Assembly: GCA_963701325.1 (NCBI GenBank)
Contig: OY969604.1
Coordinates: forward strand, 2,232,001-2,296,000
DNA length: 64,000 bases
DNA from: Bog-756 sp963701325
Lineage (GTDB): Bacteria > Actinomycetota > Acidimicrobiia > Acidimicrobiales > RAAP-2
Direction: 5' to 3'
The translations under genes and the position numbers were made by a program. Shown in pieces: positions 1 to 6,932 of this stretch (positions are counted from its first letter, which is position 1; every line of letters starts with the position of its first letter). Under the pieces are notes generated by a model, which was not told the DNA's origin, ran no database searches, and saw only the letters and a list, made by a program, of their open reading frames with translations.

Positions 1-165
1 GGGTGCGGCCGGCCGCACACCGGGTCCGGCGGTGAACGAGCGTCCGGGCGCGGGGAATCCGCCGGGACCCGGGGCGCCTCTGCGCCGCCGGGACGAGAAG
101 TATCGGATCGCCACGCTCACGCCGAAGACCAGGATGACGAACAATCCTGATCGACCCTGGTACAT
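1..165 (-). CDS. Partial membrane-anchored protein, N-terminus only
   Basis: An open frame reads leftwards out of the window from an ATG at 163-165, giving 55 codons without a stop. The predicted N-terminus is a short polar start (MYQGRSG), one hydrophobic segment (LFVILVFGVSVAI) and then an Arg-rich stretch and Gly/Pro-rich sequence. This fits a single-pass protein with its N-terminus anchored in the membrane. TACACT lies 6 bases before the ATG, as in several other starts here, suggesting a leaderless transcript. The family cannot be named because most of the gene lies outside the window. Confidence 0.4.
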   Translation of the reverse strand, partial: MYQGRSGLFVILVFGVSVAIRYFSSRRRRGAPGPGGFPAPGRSFTAGPGVRPAAP

Positions 166-377
166 GCTCGCAGTGTAGGGCCGGCGCCCACAGGACGGTC
201 ATCGCCGAGATGACCTGAGAGAGGAGCGAGGGACACGCCGCTCCTGCTCAACCGGACCGCCGCCGGACGGCAGGGTGACAATGCGGCGTATCCTGGACAA
301 CCCCCAGCTAGCGGTCGGAATCGTCAGACCGCTACGGTGGCGCAACCAAACTGGACGGACGAGACGGAAGCAGGACG

Positions 378-776
378 ATGGCCAAGCAGATCCCACTGGT
401 CGACTACCTGGTGCTGGGTGACGCCCCGCACCTGGCGGCCCAGGAGTGCACCTCGTGCGGCGCGCGGTTCTTCGACCGGCGCAACGCCTGCGCGAGCTGC
501 GGACTGACGGAGTTCCGCACGGTCGAGATACCGGACGAGGGCGAGGTCAAGGCGTTCACCATCGTCTCGTTCGCCGCCCCCGGGGTTCCCGTCCCCTACG
601 TGGCGGCACTCGTCGACTGCGGAGGCACCAGCGTGCGTGCCAATCTGATCAACGTGACGCCGGACCCCGAGCACGTGACCCTCGGGATGCCGGTTCGCCT
701 GGCCACCGCGGTCATCGGCACCGACGGCGAAGGAACAGAAGCGATCGGGTTCGGATACGAACCCCGAGGAGGGTGA
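378..776 (+). CDS. DUF35 OB-fold zinc-ribbon protein (acyl-CoA-associated)
   Basis: This 132-residue protein has the two-part DUF35 plan. The N-terminal rubredoxin-like zinc ribbon has CxxC pairs at Cys24/27 and Cys38/41, and an OB-fold follows from about residue 50 to 125. DUF35 proteins pair with thiolases or other acyl-CoA enzymes in lipid and steroid side-chain breakdown, where they complete or stabilise the partner's active site. The stop codon overlaps the start region of the adjacent thiolase, so the two are almost certainly co-translated partners. ATG 378 follows an AGGA ribosome-binding site. The substrate is unknown. Confidence 0.85.
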   Translation: MAKQIPLVDYLVLGDAPHLAAQECTSCGARFFDRRNACASCGLTEFRTVEIPDEGEVKAFTIVSFAAPGVPVPYVAALVDCGGTSVRANLINVTPDPEHVTLGMPVRLATAVIGTDGEGTEAIGFGYEPRGG

Positions 777-778
777 CC

Positions 779-1981
779 ATGGCATCCGACGACCTGTGGA
801 TTCTCGGAATCCACATGACCAAGTTCGGCAAGCATCCCGACCAGGACCTGGTCGATCTGGCATCCGAGGCCGTGATCGGCGCGTTGGCCGACGGCGGGGT
901 GACCATGCGCGACATCGGTGTCATCGGCGCAGGCAATCTGATGGCCGCCAACGCCGGCATCGGCCAGCAGCTCCAGAAGCAGCTCGGCCAGACCGGCATC
1001 CCGGTCTACAACGTGGCCAACGCTTGCGCGACCGGGGCGACTGCGCTTCGGGTGGCCTGCATGGCGGTCAAGGCGGGCGAGGCCGACATGGGGCTCGCCT
1101 TCGGCGTCGAGAAGCTCTCCGGGGCCGGCCTCCTCTCCGGTGGGACCCGCAAGGAGGACTCGGACACCTATGTCCCCTCCGGGCGGTACGGCGCGGTCGC
1201 ACCGATCGACGGACGGATCGGCACCGAGATCATGCCCGGGGTGTTCGCACAGATCGGCATGGAGTACGGCCACCGCTACGGCGGCACCAGCTTCGAGCTC
1301 TTCGCCCGGATCAGCGAGAAGAACCACGCCCACTCGACCCTCAACCCGCTGGCCGCGTACACGAAGCGGATGACCCTCGAGGAGATCATGGGCGACGTCA
1401 TGATCGCCTACCCCAACACCAGGCCGATGTGCTCGGCCAACTGCGACGGCGCGGCCGCCGCAGTCGTCGTGAGCGGGGCGAAGCTCCGGACCCTCTCCAA
1501 GGAGCAGCAGCGGCGGGCGGTCAAGATCTCCGCCTCGATCCTGACCACCGACCCGTGGGAGGAGGCCTGCCAGGTCCTGCCCGACGTCAACACCCTGACC
1601 CGGAACGCAGCGACCCAGGCCTATGAGCAGGCGGGGGTGGGACCCGCGGACCTCGACCTGGTCGAGTTGCATGACTGCTTCGCCACCGCAGAGTTGGTCC
1701 ACTACGACAACCTCATGCTCTGCGAACAGGGAGGAGCGGTCGACTTCTTCAATTCGGGGGCCACCTGGCGCGATGGCAAGACGCCGGTCAACGTCTCGGG
1801 CGGCCTCGAGTCGAAGGGACACCCGATCGCTGCCACCGGGATCGCCAACGTCTGGGAAGCCGCCACCCACCTCCGTGGTGAAGCGGGCGACCGTCAGATC
1901 CCCGGGGCCCGAGTCGCCCTCACCCATGTCATCGGACTGGGCTCGGCCTGCGGCGTGCACATCCTCGAAAAGGCGGCCTGA
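779..1981 (+). CDS. Thiolase / lipid-transfer-protein (SCP-x) family
   Basis: A 400-residue thiolase-fold enzyme of the non-specific lipid-transfer (SCP-x/Ltp) branch. The acyl-accepting cysteine is Cys83 in NACATG. The C-terminal half has the HDCFA and SKGHPIAATG motifs expected to carry the catalytic histidines, and LGSACGVH close to the end. ATG 779 is chosen because AGGAGG lies 7 bases upstream; an in-frame GTG at 773 is an alternative. It forms an operon with the DUF35 gene. Such pairs carry out beta-oxidation-type thiolysis or retro-aldol cleavage of branched or steroid side-chain acyl-CoAs; which reaction applies here cannot be told from sequence. Confidence 0.88.
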   Translation: MASDDLWILGIHMTKFGKHPDQDLVDLASEAVIGALADGGVTMRDIGVIGAGNLMAANAGIGQQLQKQLGQTGIPVYNVANACATGATALRVACMAVKAGEADMGLAFGVEKLSGAGLLSGGTRKEDSDTYVPSGRYGAVAPIDGRIGTEIMPGVFAQIGMEYGHRYGGTSFELFARISEKNHAHSTLNPLAAYTKRMTLEEIMGDVMIAYPNTRPMCSANCDGAAAAVVVSGAKLRTLSKEQQRRAVKISASILTTDPWEEACQVLPDVNTLTRNAATQAYEQAGVGPADLDLVELHDCFATAELVHYDNLMLCEQGGAVDFFNSGATWRDGKTPVNVSGGLESKGHPIAATGIANVWEAATHLRGEAGDRQIPGARVALTHVIGLGSACGVHILEKAA

Positions 1982-1993
1982 ACCGACGGGCGG

Positions 1994-2347
1994 TCAGCTC
2001 GGGAACACGACGCTGACCGCCACGCCGGCAATCGCCAGCAGCAGCGTGCCGGCAGTCACCAGCCGAAGCGTGCGCTCACCCAATGTCCCGGCAGGATCCG
2101 GTCCGCGCGCGGACCTCGCGGAGAGTCGCATCCCCACCAGCCAGGTCACCGCACCCGCCGCGGCCAACCCGAGCGCCACTGCGGTGCGCACTCCCTGGAG
2201 TGGCCAGAGCCTCCGGAACAGGATGGCGACGACCCCCACCACGGCGAGCCCGGAGCGGTTCCAGGCCAGGTCGGTCCGCTCCTCCGCCAGGCCAGGGTCC
2301 GCGACGCCAGGTCCTCCGGTGCGGTCACCGTCGCCGGCCGTCGCCAC
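1994..2347 (-). CDS. DUF202 small membrane protein
   Basis: 117 residues with the DUF202 signature ERTDLAWNRSGLAV near residue 23, followed by three predicted membrane segments (about 33-46, 56-72 and 95-114). DUF202 (YidH-like) proteins are small inner-membrane proteins of unknown function. A second DUF202 gene lies 13 bases upstream on the same strand, so the pair is probably one operon and may assemble together. This copy converges on the thiolase gene, with only 12 bases between the stop codons. Confidence 0.75.
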   Translation of the reverse strand: MATAGDGDRTGGPGVADPGLAEERTDLAWNRSGLAVVGVVAILFRRLWPLQGVRTAVALGLAAAGAVTWLVGMRLSARSARGPDPAGTLGERTLRLVTAGTLLLAIAGVAVSVVFPS

Positions 2348-2360
2348 CGCTCCCTACTTC

Positions 2361-2729
2361 CTACTTCGAGCCGACGACGGCGAGGACGACCGCTATCACC
2401 GCGATCAGGCCGATGCCGATCGAGAGCACCAACGGCATCGGGGAGCGCGGGAGCGGATCGCCCCGCTGCATGGCCCGCTGGTTGGCCTTCCAGTGGGTGA
2501 AGCTGGTGAGGGCCACGAGGGCACCCAATCCGATCATGGGGAGCCCGAGGATCTTGCGGCCTCCCGAGAGATGGAACTCGGGGAGCAGTTGCGTGGCTGC
2601 GATGCCGGTGGCGATGAGCGCCAGCGCGGTGCGGTTCCAGGCGAGGAAGGTCCGCTCGTTGGCGTAGGTGAAGCGCACGTCGGGCTCGACCTCGTCCGTC
2701 TCAGGGCCGTCGCCCGGATCGACGTTCAT
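2361..2729 (-). CDS. DUF202 small membrane protein (YidH-like)
   Basis: 122 residues. The signature NERTFLAWNRTALALIATG lies near residue 24 and begins the first membrane helix; two more hydrophobic helices follow (about 59-74 and 97-119). An acidic N-terminus of about 20 residues precedes the domain. It is the first gene of a two-gene DUF202 operon and is closer to the YidH consensus than its neighbour. The function of the family is not established. Confidence 0.78.
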   Translation of the reverse strand: MNVDPGDGPETDEVEPDVRFTYANERTFLAWNRTALALIATGIAATQLLPEFHLSGGRKILGLPMIGLGALVALTSFTHWKANQRAMQRGDPLPRSPMPLVLSIGIGLIAVIAVVLAVVGSK

Positions 2730-2873
2730 GCTCGCTGCACCGCGTCAGCCTATCGACCCCGCGCTGCGACCTGGTGGTGGCCGGAGCGTTCCGGACCTCC
2801 CGCTCGAGCGACGAGGCGGTGGGTGGACTGTCGGCAATGGCCGTCGCCAACCTGCGTCGGTAGCCTGACCGGC

Positions 2874-3494
2874 GTGGCCTTCTACCGCGAGCAGGTCGTC
2901 CCGCGCCTGGTGGCGGTCACCTGTGGCAGCAAGACCCTGCGCGCCAAGCGCGCTGAGACGACGGAGGGGCTGTCCGGTACCGTCGTCGAGATCGGGTTCG
3001 GCTCTGGCTTCAACCTGCCCCATTACCCCGCCGAAGTCGAACGGGTCCTGGCGGTCGAGCCCTCTCCCACCGCGTTCCGCATGGCTGGAACCCGAATTGG
3101 GCAGGCGAGTGTCCCGGTCGAGCGGGTCGGTCTCGACGGCCAGTCCATTCCACTGGCCGACGCCAGCTGCGACGGGGTGCCGTGCACCTTTTCGCTGTGC
3201 ACGATCCCGGACCCTTCGGAAGCACTGGCTGAGATCCGGCGCGTCCTCCGACCTGCCGGTCGCTTCCACTTCCTCGAGCACGGTCTCGCCCCGGACGAAA
3301 AGGTGGTGCGGTTCCAGCGCCGCGTCGAGCCCCTCCAGCGCAAGCTCGCCGACGGCTGCCACCTCACCCGCGACCCGGTCGCGCTGGCGCGCTCGGCCGG
3401 CTTCGAAATCGAGCAGTTGGACCAGGATTACGGGGTCGGCCCGAAAGCCTGGAGCTATCTGACGCGGGCCGCGACCGTGCGCCCGGGCGACTGA
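2874..3494 (+). CDS. SAM-dependent methyltransferase, class I
   Basis: A 206-residue Rossmann-fold methyltransferase. SAM-binding motif I is VVEIGFGSGFN (Glu39 to Gly45), the acidic end of beta-2 is VEPS, and the post-motif region has the CTIPDPSEALAEIRRVL pattern of UbiE/COQ5-type enzymes. GTG 2874 is preferred because TAGCCT sits 7 bases before it and no ribosome-binding site is present, which suggests a leaderless message. Its closest pattern is the group annotated as generic or phosphatidylethanolamine-type methyltransferases, but the acceptor cannot be named. Confidence 0.8.
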   Translation: MAFYREQVVPRLVAVTCGSKTLRAKRAETTEGLSGTVVEIGFGSGFNLPHYPAEVERVLAVEPSPTAFRMAGTRIGQASVPVERVGLDGQSIPLADASCDGVPCTFSLCTIPDPSEALAEIRRVLRPAGRFHFLEHGLAPDEKVVRFQRRVEPLQRKLADGCHLTRDPVALARSAGFEIEQLDQDYGVGPKAWSYLTRAATVRPGD

Positions 3495-3510
3495 CCGGGG
3501 CCGTTCCGTC

Positions 3511-4059
3511 GTGGACCCGACCGATCGAGAAGGCTCCGTGCCGACCACCGCGGAGCTCGCAGCCGGGCTCGCCGCACTGCGACGGCGTGTCGATGCCTCC
3601 GAGTCGGTCCTCGCCATCCAGGAACTCAAGGCCCGCTACGGCGACCTCGTCGATGCACGCTTCGCCCGCGGGCGGGTGGTCGACGACGACCGGTTGGCCG
3701 AAGTCGCCGACGCCATCGCCGCGCTCTTCACCGAGGACGGCACCTGGGACGGAGGTCCCGGGCTGGGGTCAGTGCAGGGTCGGGATGCGATCGCCGCCCG
3801 ACTCCGTACCCCGACCCTGGCGTTCTCACGGCACCTCTTCGTGAGCCCACGGATCGAGGTCGAGGATGACCGGGCCTCAGCCCGCTGGGGGCTTCTCTCC
3901 CCCTGCAGCCGACCGGATGGAACGGCGTATTGGATGTGCGGGTACGAAGACGACACCTATGCGCGGGTGGGCGGGGTCTGGCTCCACGCCACGATGCGGC
4001 TGACCACGGTGTTCTTCGCCCCGACCGGGCACGGATGGGGGCCGGCGGTGCTCGCCTGA
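3511..4059 (+). CDS. SnoaL-like (NTF2-fold) protein
   Basis: 182 residues. After an N-terminal helix comes the typical SnoaL/NTF2 polyketide-cyclase-like pattern: ALFTEDGTWDGG, a VQGRDAIAARL segment, HLFVSPRIEV and a final HATMRLTTVFFAP strand. These cone-shaped domains serve as isomerases, dehydratases or binding proteins. Actinobacterial members of this size are often linked to steroid or aromatic degradation, but no catalytic residues can be assigned here. Two GTG starts are possible (3511 and 3538). The gene follows the methyltransferase closely and could be co-transcribed. Confidence 0.65.
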   Translation: MDPTDREGSVPTTAELAAGLAALRRRVDASESVLAIQELKARYGDLVDARFARGRVVDDDRLAEVADAIAALFTEDGTWDGGPGLGSVQGRDAIAARLRTPTLAFSRHLFVSPRIEVEDDRASARWGLLSPCSRPDGTAYWMCGYEDDTYARVGGVWLHATMRLTTVFFAPTGHGWGPAVLA

Positions 4060-4119
4060 ACACCCCTTGGGGTCGGCGGTGGCCTGGAGAAGGGATGGCG
4101 CTCGTTGATTCCCAAATTG

Positions 4120-4149
4120 CCGATACGTCATATGCATATGGCGTATCGG
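4120..4149. repeat. 30-bp imperfect palindrome
   Basis: The two 15-base halves are reverse complements apart from one pair. The arms begin CCGATACG, and the centre is CATATGCATATG. The flanks continue the symmetry as AATT on both sides, with one extra base on the left. It lies between two converging genes, after the SnoaL-like gene and before the 3' end of the protease gene, so it is not an obvious promoter operator. It could be a protein-binding site, a cruciform or part of a termination structure. Confidence 0.7.
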
Positions 4150-4208
4150 AATTCTGAGGAACTGAACACCGACCTGCTGATCGAGGACTGCTGATCGACC
4201 GCGAGCGG

Positions 4209-4248
4209 GCCTGGGAGCCCGCCGGCCCGAAGGCCGGCGGGCCCAGGC
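4209..4248. terminator. Strong GC-rich hairpin between convergent genes
   Basis: Two 17-base arms (GCCTGGG + CCCGCCGGCC) pair perfectly except for a 2-base bulge in the left arm, around a CGAA loop. The hairpin touches the stop codon of the protease gene and faces the end of the SnoaL-like gene, the expected place for a bidirectional terminator. There is no T-run, which is usual for high-GC actinobacteria. Confidence 0.7.
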
Positions 4249-5904
4249 TCAGGCCGGGGGGCCGGTGGTGAGGACGACCGTCGAGGTGTGGGTGAGACCG
4301 GACGAGTCAGTCCATCCGAGTGTGACGGAGTCGCCAGGGTGATGGGACTCGAGCAGGTTGGTCAGGTCCGAGGACGTGTTGATCGTGTTCCCATCGAGGG
4401 AGGTGATCACGTCACCCTGGCTGAGACCAGCCTGGGCGCCCGGCGATCCGGCGAGCGCGCTGTCCACGACCGCACCGTTGGCCGGCGTCCCTCCGCCGAA
4501 CCCACCCGATCCGAAGCCCCCGCTGCCCGAGGTGCTGGAATCCTCTACGCGGATGCCGAGGAACCCAGTGGCTCCGATGTGCACGGCTGAACTCTCCCGG
4601 CCGGCCTCGATCTGGCGAGCCAACGTAAGCGCCGTCGGAATCGGGATGGCATAGGCCTGGGCGGTCGTGACCTGGTATGCGGTTCCGCTCGAGGCTGCCG
4701 TGTCCATGCCGATGACCCGACCGGAGGTGTTGACCAACGAGCCGCCCGAGTCGCCGGGCTGGATGCCGGCGTTGATCTCGATGAGACCGGTCAGGCTCTC
4801 GGTGTTGCCTCCACTGTCGTCACTCGCGGTGATGGACTGGTTGGTCGCCGTCACCGAGCCACCAGCCGAACTCGGCGTTCCGCCGGTACCACCCGCGTTG
4901 CCCAGGCCGACGACGGCCTCGCCGACCGAAACTGAGCCGGTGTCCGGGGTGATCGTCTGGAGGCCGCTGGCGCCGACCAGTTGGATGACGGCGACATCGC
5001 CGGTCCGGTCGTAGCCGACCACATTCGCCTTGTAGGTCCGACCGTTACCGACGTCGGTGACGCTGATGCTCGTGGCCCCGTCGATCACGTGGTTGTTGGT
5101 CAGCACCTCGCCGTTGGAGGTCAGCACCATGCCCGTGCCTGCCGCCTGCTCGTCCTGGTAGCTGAGGTTGGTGTTGATGTCGACCAGACCCGGGTCGACC
5201 TTGCCGGCGATCGATGAGATGTCGGTGGGAGCGCCAGCGCCGGTCGACGTGCTGCCGCCGGAGTTCGAGCTACCGCCCACACTGGGAAAGGCGCCGCCGT
5301 CACCTTGGCCGGAGCCGGTGCCCGGGTTGGCGATCGCGCTGGTCGTCGTGTCGCTGGGCCACGCCAGGTGCCCGATGCCGGCGCCTGCGAGCAGCGCGAT
5401 GGCAGCCACCAGAGAGGCCAGTCCGACCAGGGCGCCGGAGTGGTTCTTACGGGCGGCCGCGGCCGGCGGCGGAGCGGGATAGGCGTAGGGCGGTGGCGGC
5501 CAACCGACGCCTGGCGGGACGGTCCCGCCGGCACCCATGCCCCAGCCGCCGCTCGGGGGGAGCGCGATGGGCGGGGGCGTGCCCCAACCCGGACCCTGAG
5601 GGGTCGACCAGGTGGCGGCCGGAGTCACCGACGCCGGCTCCTGTGGAGGGGCCGCCGGATAGGCGGTCGGGGGGACCGGCGGGTAGGCGGTCGGAGGGGC
5701 CGCCGGGTAGGCGCCGCTCGGGGGGACCGGCGGGTAGGTGCCCGTCGGGGGGGTCGGCGCGGTCGGGGGCCCGTCAGGGGCGCCCGGAACGGAACCGGGG
5801 GCGGTGCCCCACGCAGGGGTCGGCTCCTCGGTGCCCTGGATGCCCTCCGTACCCTCGGGTGGTTGGTCGGCCGGCTCGCGGGACGGGTGCCAGTGCTCGC
5901 TCAT
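4249..5904 (-). CDS. HtrA/DegP-like membrane-anchored serine protease with PDZ domain
   Basis: 551 residues in four parts: a cytoplasmic Pro-rich tail of about 150 residues with tandem TAYPPVPP/TAYPAAPP units; one membrane helix (about 155-178); a linker rich in Ser/Gly; then an S1C trypsin-like domain and a C-terminal PDZ domain. The catalytic triad is visible as NNHVIDGA (His), DRTGDVAVIQL (Asp) and QPGDSGGSL (Ser). The layout matches actinobacterial PepD/HtrA proteins, which act outside the membrane in envelope protein quality control. ATG 5904 has a near-ideal GGAGGGAAGAGAT leader. An upstream in-frame ATG at 5958 is unlikely. Confidence 0.9.
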   Translation of the reverse strand: MSEHWHPSREPADQPPEGTEGIQGTEEPTPAWGTAPGSVPGAPDGPPTAPTPPTGTYPPVPPSGAYPAAPPTAYPPVPPTAYPAAPPQEPASVTPAATWSTPQGPGWGTPPPIALPPSGGWGMGAGGTVPPGVGWPPPPYAYPAPPPAAAARKNHSGALVGLASLVAAIALLAGAGIGHLAWPSDTTTSAIANPGTGSGQGDGGAFPSVGGSSNSGGSTSTGAGAPTDISSIAGKVDPGLVDINTNLSYQDEQAAGTGMVLTSNGEVLTNNHVIDGATSISVTDVGNGRTYKANVVGYDRTGDVAVIQLVGASGLQTITPDTGSVSVGEAVVGLGNAGGTGGTPSSAGGSVTATNQSITASDDSGGNTESLTGLIEINAGIQPGDSGGSLVNTSGRVIGMDTAASSGTAYQVTTAQAYAIPIPTALTLARQIEAGRESSAVHIGATGFLGIRVEDSSTSGSGGFGSGGFGGGTPANGAVVDSALAGSPGAQAGLSQGDVITSLDGNTINTSSDLTNLLESHHPGDSVTLGWTDSSGLTHTSTVVLTTGPPA

Positions 5905-6223
5905 ATCTCTTCCCTCCGAAACTCGGGCTCTCGGCAGAGCCTCACCCAGACATTCCACTCGGGGCGCCTAAGTCCACTGTGAGCGGACCATAGGAATCTC
6001 ATAAGGAAGTCTGCCCGACCGTCAAAAAGCACGTCACAGCCGGCGCGGGTGGACCGCCTCCTTGCAACTTTGAGTTGCACCGGCCCGCCGCGGTGGGCAT
6101 ACTGGGGGCGACGGGCGGCGGATCTACAGCCCGGGAGCGCAGGTTCCCGGGTCCTCGGCGGCGAGGGTGACCGGATGTTCGGGGGGCGCACCGGACACCG
6201 GTCACTGTCGTGTCAGGAGGACA
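5905..6223. other. Intergenic region between divergent genes
   Basis: This 319-base gap separates the protease from a divergent membrane-protein gene and must hold both promoters. A short inverted repeat (GCAACT-TTG-AGTTGC, 6064-6078) is the only symmetric element I can see. No RNA gene or convincing ORF was found. Confidence 0.4.
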
Positions 6224-6772
6224 ATGGCAGTCCAGACAGGCGGACGGGTTCGGCATCGCGGGGGCGCCGAAGCCCACAGCAGCCACCCGGCGCAAAGCTC
6301 GCTGGTGCTTCAGACGACGACCGCACAGGTGTCGTCGTTCCGGGTTCCGGAGCAAGCATCTCTCACCCTTCCACGTGACGGCTCCCCGACCGACGACGGG
6401 CTTTCCGCCCCCGCTCTCGCGCTCCTTGCGGCGGCCGCCATCTTCGAGGGGTACCGATGGCTCCGTCTCATCCCCGGGCGCCCCTCGGTGCCGGACGCTT
6501 TCGCCGTAGCCGCCATCGCCGCGGCGATCACCCTCGGGCTCGTCCGTCCTGCCGGCTGGACCCGGTCCGGACCGGTGCGGCGGGTGGCCCGAGCCGGCGC
6601 GTGCTCGATCGTCGCTGCGGCGCTGCTCGTGCCGATAACCGGAGTAGAGGTCATCGATCGGATCGTCGGCACGGTGTCGCTGCTGCTGGCTGTCGCCGCC
6701 CTCGTGGGGGTGGCCTCCCGTGAGCAGCACCGCAGGTCGGACCGGCCCAGCGGGGTGGCCCCACCGCACTGA
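6224..6772 (+). CDS. Putative membrane protein, unknown family
   Basis: 182 residues. The first 75 are polar and rather disordered. Four hydrophobic segments follow: about 79-95, 108-124, 140-155 and 159-170. The tail is basic. ATG 6224 follows AGGAGG with correct spacing, which is the main argument for this frame over a 256-codon frame on the opposite strand. No family is recognised. It could be a small integral membrane protein expressed from the region shared with the protease promoter. Confidence 0.55.
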   Translation: MAVQTGGRVRHRGGAEAHSSHPAQSSLVLQTTTAQVSSFRVPEQASLTLPRDGSPTDDGLSAPALALLAAAAIFEGYRWLRLIPGRPSVPDAFAVAAIAAAITLGLVRPAGWTRSGPVRRVARAGACSIVAAALLVPITGVEVIDRIVGTVSLLLAVAALVGVASREQHRRSDRPSGVAPPH

Positions 6773-6932
6773 CCTGCGTGACGCTGGCCTGAGGGTCGGC
6801 CGGGCGGCGGTGGACAGGGGTCGGGGGAGTCCCTATCGTCAGCCGGGTTGACACAATGATCCCCGCGGGATCGACCGACCCGGGACCGGTGGTGCCGCGC
6901 GGAGCGACTGCGGCCCGCCGGAACGAGGCCCC

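Noticed and set aside
5640..5760. Repeated DNA units that look like a short array
   Set aside because: They encode the Pro-rich TAYPPVPP units of the protease tail in frame; repeats are adjacent with no spacers, so not CRISPR. No CRISPR array or cas gene was seen anywhere in the window.
5999..6769. A 256-codon minus-strand frame opposite the small membrane protein
   Set aside because: It is rich in Arg/Gly/Pro without hydrophobic patterning. The plus-strand frame has AGGAGG before its ATG and clear membrane helices.
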